A DNA stretch of 64,000 nt from positions 1 to 64,000 of IMG/VR virus record IMGVR_UViG_3300035704_000396, one strand, 5' to 3'. The notes under the pieces are model-generated. The model was not told the origin of the DNA. It did not search any database and saw only the letters and a list, made by a program, of their open reading frames with translations. This stretch comes from a virus. Shown piece after piece: positions 58,010 through 64,000 of the stretch. The position numbers and the translations under genes are program-made. The stretch's first letter is position 1. Each line of letters begins with the position of its first letter.

Positions 58010-58579
58010 TCAGGCGGCGTCGGCCTGGAGGTCGGCGGTCGGGCCGGTGTTGCCCAGGGCGGTCTGGTAGCCGGTCCAGGCGCCGCTGCCGGTGGAACGC
58101 ATCGGGCGGCCCGCCTCCGGGTCGCACTTGGCGCGTACCGCCGTCTCCACCTGGTGGCGGGTCATGGCCGGGTCGAGCAGGGCCAGGCGGAAACCCAGCA
58201 GGATCGAGGAGCGAAACGTGCCGGTGTCCTCGCCCGTGGGTTCGGCGGTGGTGTCCATGACCCGTTGCACCGTGGCCATGGCGGCGGCGAAGTCGGCGCG
58301 GGCCGCGTCGATGTCCTGGCCGAAGCCGTAGAGGCTCACGTCGATGCCCTTGCTGTAGCGGCCGCCGGACAGCCGGTTGGTGCCCACCGCCATCACGTGG
58401 TGGGTGGCGGCCACCGCGCCCAGCAGTAGCCGCTGCTCCTTGGCGTAGGGGGCCTGCACGGTGGCCGCCAGGGAGGTCAGGTCGGTGCGGGGCCGGTCGG
58501 GGTGCGCGGCCAGCGCGGCGTCCATCATCGCGTGCAGCTGGGCCTTGGCCCGGTCCAGCATGTCGGTCTCGGTACTCAC
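58010..58579 (-). CDS. DUF7168-like protein, paralogue of 51403-52236
   Basis: 189 aa from GTG 58579 with CAGGAGACAGAC. Lacks the DUF2786 segment; shares VQAPYAKEQRLLLGAVAATHH, DVSLYGFGQDIDAARADF and FRSSILLGFRLAL with the second half of the 277-aa protein. Function unknown. Leader motif and TAGGAT promoter upstream. Confidence 0.65.
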   Translation of the reverse strand: MSTETDMLDRAKAQLHAMMDAALAAHPDRPRTDLTSLAATVQAPYAKEQRLLLGAVAATHHVMAVGTNRLSGGRYSKGIDVSLYGFGQDIDAARADFAAAMATVQRVMDTTAEPTGEDTGTFRSSILLGFRLALLDPAMTRHQVETAVRAKCDPEAGRPMRSTGSGAWTGYQTALGNTGPTADLQADAA

Positions 58580-58711
58580 GTCTGTCTCCTGTGGAGTGTG
58601 GTGGTGGGGTGGAACAGATACCATAATCCTATCATGATCACACGCAGATAGACGGCGCTGATTCTACGAGGTTGCGCGGCTGGATGTGATGTGCACCAAC
58701 AAAAGCGCTGG
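58580..58711 (-). promoter_or_regulatory. Promoter with CATGATAGGAT core
   Basis: TAGGAT -10 (complement of 58626-58631) preceded 14 nt upstream by CTATCT; leader motif complement of 58600-58608. Same core as 48766 and 62174. Confidence 0.55.
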
Positions 58712-59539
58712 CTACAGCGTCTTCCACGCCCCGCCGTCGAGGTACTGGATCTCGCCTGCGCCGCAGTCGGGCTGGGACAGGTCGTCCAGGGGTCCGAACT
58801 CGGCCTCGCCGGGGGCGTCGTCGGCCATCAGGAGCCGGCCGGAATGCACCAGCCGCCCAGCCAACGGCACGTCCACCTCGTCGTAGAGGGTCCGCCAGCG
58901 GGTGCCCTGCCCGGCTTCCAGGCGCCGCAGCAGCGGCCCGGCCGCCCGCCGTGGCCCGGTCAGGCCGGCCCGGCTGCCCGGCTGGCCGGGCGGCGTGGTG
59001 TGGTCGGTGTCGCAGACCCAGGCGTAACGCGCCGACGCCCGACAGGAGGACTGCAGGTGCGCGACCAGCGCCCACTTCAGGCGTAGCGCGCCGACGCCGG
59101 CCCGGCCGGCCGGCACCTGGTCGCCCAGCTCGACCACCAGGGCGACGGTGACCGGCTGGCGGCACCGCGGGCATAGCAGCACCGCCTGGCCCTGCTCGGC
59201 GTCGACCGCGTGGCCGTTGCCGGCGGCCAGTTCGGCCGTGCGCACCAGTTCGGCGGCGTCGTCCACCGGCCGCAGCAGCAGGCCGAACGTGACCGGCGTG
59301 GTGGGCCATTCGGCCAGCCGCAGTGGGCTGCCCAGCTTGTCGGCGGTGATCCGACGCTTGCCGCGCCGCATGTCACGCAACTCGGTGACCGTGCACCAGC
59401 CCTGCTGGAAGATCCGGTCGCCGACGATCAGGTCGCCGTAGGTGGCCTGCCACAGGGTCTGGGTGACGGCGCCGTTGTCGCCGACTTCGAGTTCGCCGGG
59501 CATCAGCATGATGGGTTGCTCCGTTGCGTTGGCGGTCAT
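58712..59539 (-). CDS. Hypothetical protein with zinc ribbon, 275 aa
   Basis: N-terminal beta segment (LWQATYGDLIVGDRIFQQGW, MRRGKRRITADKLG), a CPRCRQPV ribbon-like pair near 110, a later Cys-containing region (SCRASARYAWVCDTDH) and an acidic C-terminus. ATG 59539 overlaps the small gene upstream. Not recognised. Confidence 0.6.
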   Translation of the reverse strand: MTANATEQPIMLMPGELEVGDNGAVTQTLWQATYGDLIVGDRIFQQGWCTVTELRDMRRGKRRITADKLGSPLRLAEWPTTPVTFGLLLRPVDDAAELVRTAELAAGNGHAVDAEQGQAVLLCPRCRQPVTVALVVELGDQVPAGRAGVGALRLKWALVAHLQSSCRASARYAWVCDTDHTTPPGQPGSRAGLTGPRRAAGPLLRRLEAGQGTRWRTLYDEVDVPLAGRLVHSGRLLMADDAPGEAEFGPLDDLSQPDCGAGEIQYLDGGAWKTL

Positions 59540-59700
59540 GACCAGCCGCCGGGCTGGTCGCAGACGTCGGGGTTGTCGAAGCGGTGGCACACGCAGTCGG
59601 CGGTGCAGCGGTGTTCGCCGTCCGGGCAGCGGTGGCCGACCTGGTCGGTGTGGCAGCCGGGCACGACACACCGCCCGGCCGACTGGTCAGTGGGTGGCAT
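59536..59700 (-). CDS. Very small Cys-rich protein, 54 aa
   Basis: Seven Cys and four His in 54 residues (Cys 11, 16, 25, 32, 36, 38, 47; CVVPGCHTDQVGHRC, RCTADCVCHRF), fit for two zinc ions. It overlaps the neighbours by 14 and 4 bp in the pattern of this operon. Confidence 0.55.
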   Translation of the reverse strand: MPPTDQSAGRCVVPGCHTDQVGHRCPDGEHRCTADCVCHRFDNPDVCDQPGGWS

Positions 59701-60103
59701 GGAACGTCGAACCCTTGAACGGGCCGGGCGCCCCGTCGTGCACCAGGTAGGCGTAGTGGTACTCGGTGACGGTGGCCGGCTGGTTGGGGTAGGTGTCCTG
59801 GACGCGGGAGGCGCCCAACAGCCGGTCGACGACGTGCTTGTGGACGTGGACGGCGTCGACGCTCACCTGGACGTAGTAGGGGCCGATGTTGGCGGTGTAG
59901 CCGGGTGTGGGCACGTTCGGGTCCGGGTTCCAGTCGGCGCCGTTGCCGTTGGTCAGGCGCACCGGGTAGCTGCCCGGTGCGATCCGGAACAGGTTGTAGT
60001 TGCTGGCGGTCTCCATGTGGCGGGTGTGCTCGGCCGGTTCGGGCACCACCAGCACGTAGCGGGTGGCGGCGAAGTGGACGACACGCTCCTCGAGGGTGTC
60101 CAT
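59687..60103 (-). CDS. Hypothetical protein, 138 aa
   Basis: Beta-rich (ATRYVLVVPEPAEHTRHMETA, YYVQVSVDAVHVHKHVVD, TEYHYAYLVHDG). ATG 60103 with AGGGAGAACC and the leader motif 18 nt away. Not recognised. Confidence 0.6.
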   Translation of the reverse strand: MDTLEERVVHFAATRYVLVVPEPAEHTRHMETASNYNLFRIAPGSYPVRLTNGNGADWNPDPNVPTPGYTANIGPYYVQVSVDAVHVHKHVVDRLLGASRVQDTYPNQPATVTEYHYAYLVHDGAPGPFKGSTFHATH

Positions 60104-60131
60104 GGCGGGTTCTCCCTGGGTGGTGGTGGGG

Positions 60132-60773
60132 TTAGGACCGGCCGCCGCGGTGGGCGGCGACGAGCAGGCCGTCAGCGGCGACGGTGAACCGGGCGGTGTA
60201 GCCGATCTCGCCGTAGCCTTCGTCTTCGCGGGTCAGGTTCACCGTGTACAGGCGGCGGCAGCGGCAGCAGGCGGCCAGGCGGGGAACGTCGGCCAGGGCC
60301 GGCAGTCGCACCGCCCGGTCGCAGCAGGGCAGTTCGGCGAGCACGAACCGGCCGGTGCGACCGTGGGCGTCGGCTTCGGTCCACCGGTCGGCGCTGTCGC
60401 CGACCAGCAGGTCGTCCAGGTCGCCGACGGTGACGGCGGCGGCGATGTGGCGGTAGCGGCGTGGCTGCGGATCCTGGTGGGCCAGCCGGTGGGTGGCGGC
60501 GTCGTCGGTGTCGATGACCACGTCGGTCCGCACCAACACGTGACTGTCGAGCGACACGGTGCGCACCACCCGGTCGAACAGGGAGGTGCGCAGCTGGAAG
60601 TGGACGCGGTCGCTGGTTTCCTGCACGTGCTGGACCACGGCCCATTCGCCCAGGTACGAGGCGAGCATGCCGACCTTCAGGTCGGTGGCCGGAAGGTGGT
60701 CGGACTGGGACGGGCCGCCGTCCGGCCCGGCCTGTTGCAGGCCGGGCACGGCGTCGGCCGGCAGGGTGATCAC
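60132..60773 (-). CDS. Hypothetical Cys-containing protein, 213 aa
   Basis: GTG 60773 overlaps the Spo11-like gene's stop. Central helix-rich part, a Cys cluster ELPCCDRAVRLPALADVPRLAACCRCRR, abridged, and a C-terminal beta part. Not recognised; may be a partner of the upstream protein because the genes are coupled. Confidence 0.55.
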   Translation of the reverse strand: MITLPADAVPGLQQAGPDGGPSQSDHLPATDLKVGMLASYLGEWAVVQHVQETSDRVHFQLRTSLFDRVVRTVSLDSHVLVRTDVVIDTDDAATHRLAHQDPQPRRYRHIAAAVTVGDLDDLLVGDSADRWTEADAHGRTGRFVLAELPCCDRAVRLPALADVPRLAACCRCRRLYTVNLTREDEGYGEIGYTARFTVAADGLLVAAHRGGRS

Positions 60774-61762
60774 GAGTCACCCCGTGCTTCCAGCCAGGCG
60801 ATGACGTCGCCCCAGCGTTCACGCACCGCCACCAGGTCGGACCGCTCGGCCTCCATCGCGTTGGTGGACGCCGCCCACTGGGCCTCGTCCCGGTACTGGG
60901 CGACCGCGTCACGGATCAGCCCGTCCAGCACAGTCGGGTCCAGCGCGTCCAGCTCCCACGACTCGCCGCCGTAGCGGGCGATGTAGCCGGTGGCCCGCGA
61001 ATCGGTCAGCTTCGCCGGGTTGGGCGGCGGCTGGAACTGTTGGATCTGCGCCATGTTCAGCGCGATCCGCACCACCTTGGTGGAGGCGCCGAACAGGGTC
61101 AACCGGTCGGTGACGTCGCGGGTCATGTCCACACCGGACGGGTCGTGGTCGCCGAGGTGGATCACCACTACTTTCTGCCCGCGCCGCTCATAGCCGATGT
61201 GCCGACGTGCCGCAGCCCACAGCTCGGACTGGCTGGTGTAGCCACGGCAGGAGAACCACGGCACGTCCAGCGCTTCAGCGGTCCGGCCGATCACGCCGGT
61301 CAGGGCGTCCTTCTCCACCCAGACCTCCACCCGGTAGGGCTGGTGGGCCCACCGGTCGGTGCGGTACTGGGTGGCGACCGCGTCGATGATCGATTCGGGG
61401 TCACGCCAGTGCGCCAGGTCGCGCAGGTTGCGGGTCCGGTCGACCAGGTGGTCCCAGTCCATGACGCCGGCTAGCCGCGCGTCGTTGACCAACGAGCCCA
61501 GCCACTTGTAGTTGGGGTCGGCGTTCTTCGTCGACGCCGGGTTGGTGTGCTCAGGATCGGCGATCCACTTGCGGCTGTTCTCGTTCCACCAGAACCAGCG
61601 TGCCTCCGGGAAAATGTCCCTAGAAATGAACTGGTAGTAGAGCTGCCGCAGCGTCAGGTCGAAGCCCTGGGCGGCGTAGTCCTGGCAGACCGCGTCAGCC
61701 AGGTCGATGACCGCGCGGCTGCCTGCCGAGAACCGTCTTTCGACGTAGGTGATGCGTGGCAC
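60770..61762 (-). CDS. Spo11/topoisomerase VI A-like protein
   Basis: 330 aa from GTG 61762. The 5Y-CAP-type winged helix carries the catalytic Tyr in TLRQLYYQFISRD (Tyr42/43). The TOPRIM part has EKDALTG (Glu about 148) and HLGDHDPSGVDM (DxD about 202-204). Topo VI A normally works with a GHKL ATPase B subunit, which I do not see here. Stand-alone A-like proteins (Topo mini-A type) are known from mobile elements. It could cut, resolve or recombine element DNA. Confidence 0.85.
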   Translation of the reverse strand: MPRITYVERRFSAGSRAVIDLADAVCQDYAAQGFDLTLRQLYYQFISRDIFPEARWFWWNENSRKWIADPEHTNPASTKNADPNYKWLGSLVNDARLAGVMDWDHLVDRTRNLRDLAHWRDPESIIDAVATQYRTDRWAHQPYRVEVWVEKDALTGVIGRTAEALDVPWFSCRGYTSQSELWAAARRHIGYERRGQKVVVIHLGDHDPSGVDMTRDVTDRLTLFGASTKVVRIALNMAQIQQFQPPPNPAKLTDSRATGYIARYGGESWELDALDPTVLDGLIRDAVAQYRDEAQWAASTNAMEAERSDLVAVRERWGDVIAWLEARGDS

Positions 61763-62130
61763 TAGCCCGCCTTCCTGTCCTGGCCGGCCCGGGTGATGCG
61801 GCGGGCGCGGCGGGGCTGGGGGACGGCGGTGCGGTCGGTGCGGCGCGTGTGCAGCGGCCCGAACACGCCGTTCTCGTCGGGGGCGAACCCGAGGTGCTCG
61901 GCGGTCACCGTGACCAGGGAGGTGCCGGGCATGCCGAACCGGTCGCGGATGAGGGCGGCCAGGCCGGTCAGGGTGGCGCCGGGGCCGGCCAGGGTGCTGG
62001 CGACCAACGCGACCACGTCGGTGGCCCGCTGCGGGTCCAGGGCAGGCCGGTGCGCGTCGACCAGAAGGTCGGCGACCTCGGCGTGCAGGTCGCGGTCATC
62101 GGTGGGCCGCAGCCCACTCACGGTGATCAT
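61762..62130 (-). CDS. Hypothetical helical protein, 122 aa
   Basis: Helices ATDVVALVASTLAGPGATLTGLAALIRDRFGM and a basic tail (RRARRITRAGQDRKAG). ATG 62130 with CCAGGAG upstream; stop overlaps the Spo11-like start. Not recognised. Confidence 0.6.
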   Translation of the reverse strand: MITVSGLRPTDDRDLHAEVADLLVDAHRPALDPQRATDVVALVASTLAGPGATLTGLAALIRDRFGMPGTSLVTVTAEHLGFAPDENGVFGPLHTRRTDRTAVPQPRRARRITRAGQDRKAG

Positions 62131-62385
62131 GGGTTGGCTCCTGGTAGTTGTCAGGTGGTGGTGAACTACCGACATCCTATCATGATCTGTCCGCGATAAG
62201 CAGGAGATAACACGTCGATCGGGCCGTGTTTGCCGACACCAGGACACAGGTCCGGGCCCGATCGTCAGGCCGCTGTACCGGGCCCGGCAGGGCAGTTGTC
62301 ACCGCGCGGTGGGCACCGCGTGCGCGGTCGGCGGGGCCGCCGCACGCTGCGAGGTCGGCGCAGCGGCGGTGTGGCCGGCCGGCGG
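62131..62385 (-). promoter_or_regulatory. Promoter region of the Spo11-like operon
   Basis: Leader motif variant GGTGGTGGT (62154-62162), TAGGAT -10 (complement of 62174-62179), TTATCG 14 nt upstream of it. The remaining 180 bp hold nothing I can name. Confidence 0.5.
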
Positions 62386-62694
62386 TCAGTCGCGTTTGCG
62401 GATCGCCGACTCGGGCAGCAACATGGTCAACTCGGCGGTGTGCTCGCCCTCGCCGCCCACCCGCACCTGCACGGTCACCAAGCCGCACCAGTCGCCGGCC
62501 ATGGTCTGCCACCACTCGAACAGCAGGCCGGGCAGCGGATCCCGCAGGTCCAGGCCGGCCTTGCGAAGCCAGATCGGGGTGTCTTTGCCCCAACGGGTGC
62601 GGGTCGGCCCCCACAGCCGGGCCGGGTCGACCCACACCGGCCGGGGCGAGTCCAGCACCCGCCACGGTTGAAATCGGTCGGCCTCGTCGAACAC
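62386..62694 (-). CDS. Small protein, 102 aa, probably leaderless
   Basis: GTG 62694 has no ribosome site, but TAGGGT lies 7 nt before it, as for a leaderless transcript. Sequence FDEADRFQPWRVLDSPRPVWV then a Trp/Leu-rich part and a beta C-terminus. Not recognised. Confidence 0.6.
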   Translation of the reverse strand: MFDEADRFQPWRVLDSPRPVWVDPARLWGPTRTRWGKDTPIWLRKAGLDLRDPLPGLLFEWWQTMAGDWCGLVTVQVRVGGEGEHTAELTMLLPESAIRKRD

Positions 62695-62821
62695 CCGAAC
62701 TACCCTAGAGTCCGGCGCGGCCCGCGCGGGGCAACGCACAGCCGGCGCCCCCCGGTCCCCACCGGTGCGCGGGCCGACCGCCGCTACCAGCCACGATCGG
62801 GGCACATGTCACCATGTCGGC

Positions 62822-63076
62822 GTGACCACCCCGCTGCCCCCTGGCCGGCTGTTCGTGTGCCCGGCCTGCGACAGCCCTTCCAGCAACCCGGATGACGCCG
62901 CCGACGGCTTCTGCGGCCACTGCCACTGGCAGACCGGCGACCGGGTGCAGGCGTCGCTACGGCCCGACCTGTTCGAGGCGCACGGCCGCCGCCCACCCGA
63001 CACCGAGGCGGCCCGGCTGCTCGCCGCGCAGCTGCCCCACCAGCACACCCGCGGGGAGCACGACGAGCATGGGTAG
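62822..63076 (+). CDS. Zinc-ribbon protein, 84 aa
   Basis: GTG 62822 without ribosome site, probably leaderless. Cys13/16 (CPAC) and Cys31/34 (CGHCHWQTGD) form one zinc ribbon, then a disordered tail. Divergent from the previous gene. Confidence 0.6.
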   Translation: MTTPLPPGRLFVCPACDSPSSNPDDAADGFCGHCHWQTGDRVQASLRPDLFEAHGRRPPDTEAARLLAAQLPHQHTRGEHDEHG

Positions 63077-63254
63077 CTGCCACCGGTGCGACCAGCCGAT
63101 GCCCGACGAGCAGCAACTGGGCGAGCACCTGCGGCTGGCGCACCCCGACCTCGTCGACGACGGGTTCGCCACCTGGCCCGACGGCGACCTGGTCGTCGTC
63201 GACCTGGATCCGACGCCCGCCGAGTTCACCGACCCACCGCAGGGGCCGTCGTGA
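63069..63254 (+). CDS. Small C2H2-type zinc-finger protein, 61 aa
   Basis: Cys4, Cys7, His20 and His25 in CHRCDQPMPDEQQLGEHLRLAH give C-x2-C-x12-H-x4-H, a classic finger; acidic tail. ATG 63069 overlaps the previous gene by 8 bp. Confidence 0.65.
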   Translation: MGSCHRCDQPMPDEQQLGEHLRLAHPDLVDDGFATWPDGDLVVVDLDPTPAEFTDPPQGPS

Positions 63255-63538
63255 GGCCGCCGGTCACCGTGGAGGTGTTGCTGGAGGTGCTGCGTTCTGC
63301 GCTGCGCCATCCCGACGTGTGCCCGGCGACGCCCTGCCGCGGTCACGTCGCAACGTCCAACTGGCGCCACCACTTCACCCCGGTGGTGGTGTTCGACGTC
63401 GCCTATGCCGTGCGCGCCGAAGGGCTCGCGGAGGGCTGCTGGGAACTGCTCGGCCAGGTCGAATACCTGCTGTCGCGGCTGTTGGCCCGCCACGACCAGC
63501 GGCGCGCGGCCCGGCTGGCCGCCCTATGGGCCCGCTGA
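63251..63538 (+). CDS. Hypothetical protein, 95 aa
   Basis: Coupled to the finger gene (GTGA overlap). Helical with PATPCRGHVATSNWRHHFTP and a basic C-terminus. Not recognised. The 245 bp beyond it hold no gene I can support. Confidence 0.55.
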   Translation: MRPPVTVEVLLEVLRSALRHPDVCPATPCRGHVATSNWRHHFTPVVVFDVAYAVRAEGLAEGCWELLGQVEYLLSRLLARHDQRRAARLAALWAR

Positions 63539-63783
63539 CCTGGCCGCGCGCCGGCTGTTAGCCTGGCCGCTCCCTCGAGTTCGCCCGGCCGACGACGGCC
63601 GATGCTCAGGTCCGCCGGCGGCGTCCCCGGGGGCAGGTCGGTCCGGGTGGTCTGCGCATCAACCTGGGAAGCTGTGTGGCCCGTGTTCGGTGGTGACAAA
63701 CGGAGGCCACCGGGCTGACCTTCCCCTGGCCGCGCCGATCTTGTCGACCAGCCGGGGTGACGGTGCCCGCTTACAGTGTCGCC

Positions 63784-64000
63784 GTGCCCACCACCGCGCC
63801 GGCCGAGCTGCTCGCCGAACTGCCGCCGCAGACCCGCCGCTGCCTGGATGTGGCCGCCAACGTCGAACGGATGCTGCACGCCAAGTTCGGCTGGTACGTG
63901 CAGGGCGTGCTGCTCGTGTTCAGCCAGCACCAGAAAGGCGGACCGGTGCACGGCGAGATCCTGCCGCTGACACTGGACCCCAACAGTCGGCAACTGGTCG
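63784..64000 (+). CDS. Partial gene at the window edge
   Basis: GTG 63784; TACAGT lies 6 nt upstream and no ribosome site is seen, so probably leaderless. Seventy-two codons are visible: helical start (LLAELPPQTRRCLDVAANVERMLH, abridged), then strands (GVLLVFSQHQKGGPVHGEI). It continues beyond the window. Confidence 0.55.
   Translation, partial: MPTTAPAELLAELPPQTRRCLDVAANVERMLHAKFGWYVQGVLLVFSQHQKGGPVHGEILPLTLDPNSRQLV

Noticed and set aside
1-64000. CRISPR arrays, insertion sequences, integrase or attachment sites
   Set aside because: No regularly spaced repeats with spacers, no transposase or recombinase motifs, no tRNA with a duplicated end found.

Overview
The window is very GC-rich DNA with strong GC3 bias. 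It carries actinobacteria-specific families: a WhiB protein, two XRE/DUF5753 regulators (one paired with DUF397, one with a DUF6879-type protein), a DUF6919-type gene, an FtsK/TraB-type transfer ATPase and a DUF1360 protein. I read it as part of an extrachromosomal element of a filamentous or related actinomycete. No rRNA, tRNA, chromosomal housekeeping gene, integrase or transposase is visible. The element combines a virion-type gene block, a partition locus, a conjugation-type transfer operon and a plasmid/phage-type replication gene with iterons. The best single label is a phage-plasmid or a conjugative plasmid with a captured capsid module.

Layout. 1-3.6 kb: short minus-strand genes, most with their own promoter, conserved leader and hairpin terminator. 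3.7-19.3 kb: a minus-strand virion and lysis operon (DUF1360 protein, MuF-like/capsid-protease fusion, HK97-type major capsid protein, tail-tube and connector-like proteins with PKD-like tails, holin-like membrane proteins, a papain-like protease, a GH25-like lysin, a gp10-like protein). I see no terminase, portal or tape-measure gene. 19.4-24.2 kb: an unknown gene behind a perfect operator, parB, parA, three parS-like palindromes, and an XRE/DUF6879 module. 24.4-35.2 kb, plus strand: the transfer region (WhiB, polytopic membrane proteins, FtsK/TraB ATPase, lytic transglycosylase), ending in broken TraB copies, a frameshifted DUF6919 gene, a lipoprotein and a strong bidirectional terminator. 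35.3-38.7 kb: minus-strand unknowns diverging from an XRE/DUF5753-DUF397 pair. 38.8-40.6 kb: a replication-type gene with internal iterons, preceded by a GIY-YIG-like gene. 40.65-41.06 kb: structured non-coding DNA. 41-62.7 kb: about 30 minus-strand genes of phage type (adenine methyltransferase, Nudix-like, HNH nuclease, UvrD-like helicase, DUF2786 proteins, Spo11/Topo VI-A-like protein, zinc-binding proteins, tandem paralogues). 62.8-64 kb: short plus-strand genes, the last cut by the window edge.

The most striking shared feature is a leader motif, CCCACCACCA, sense-oriented and ending about 12-24 nt before the start codon of the first gene of roughly 24 separate transcription units. It recurs on both strands and in the capsid-proximal, transfer and replication modules, so these blocks appear to be expressed under one common scheme. 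Everything here comes from reading the sequence; family names rest on motif recognition, not database searches.
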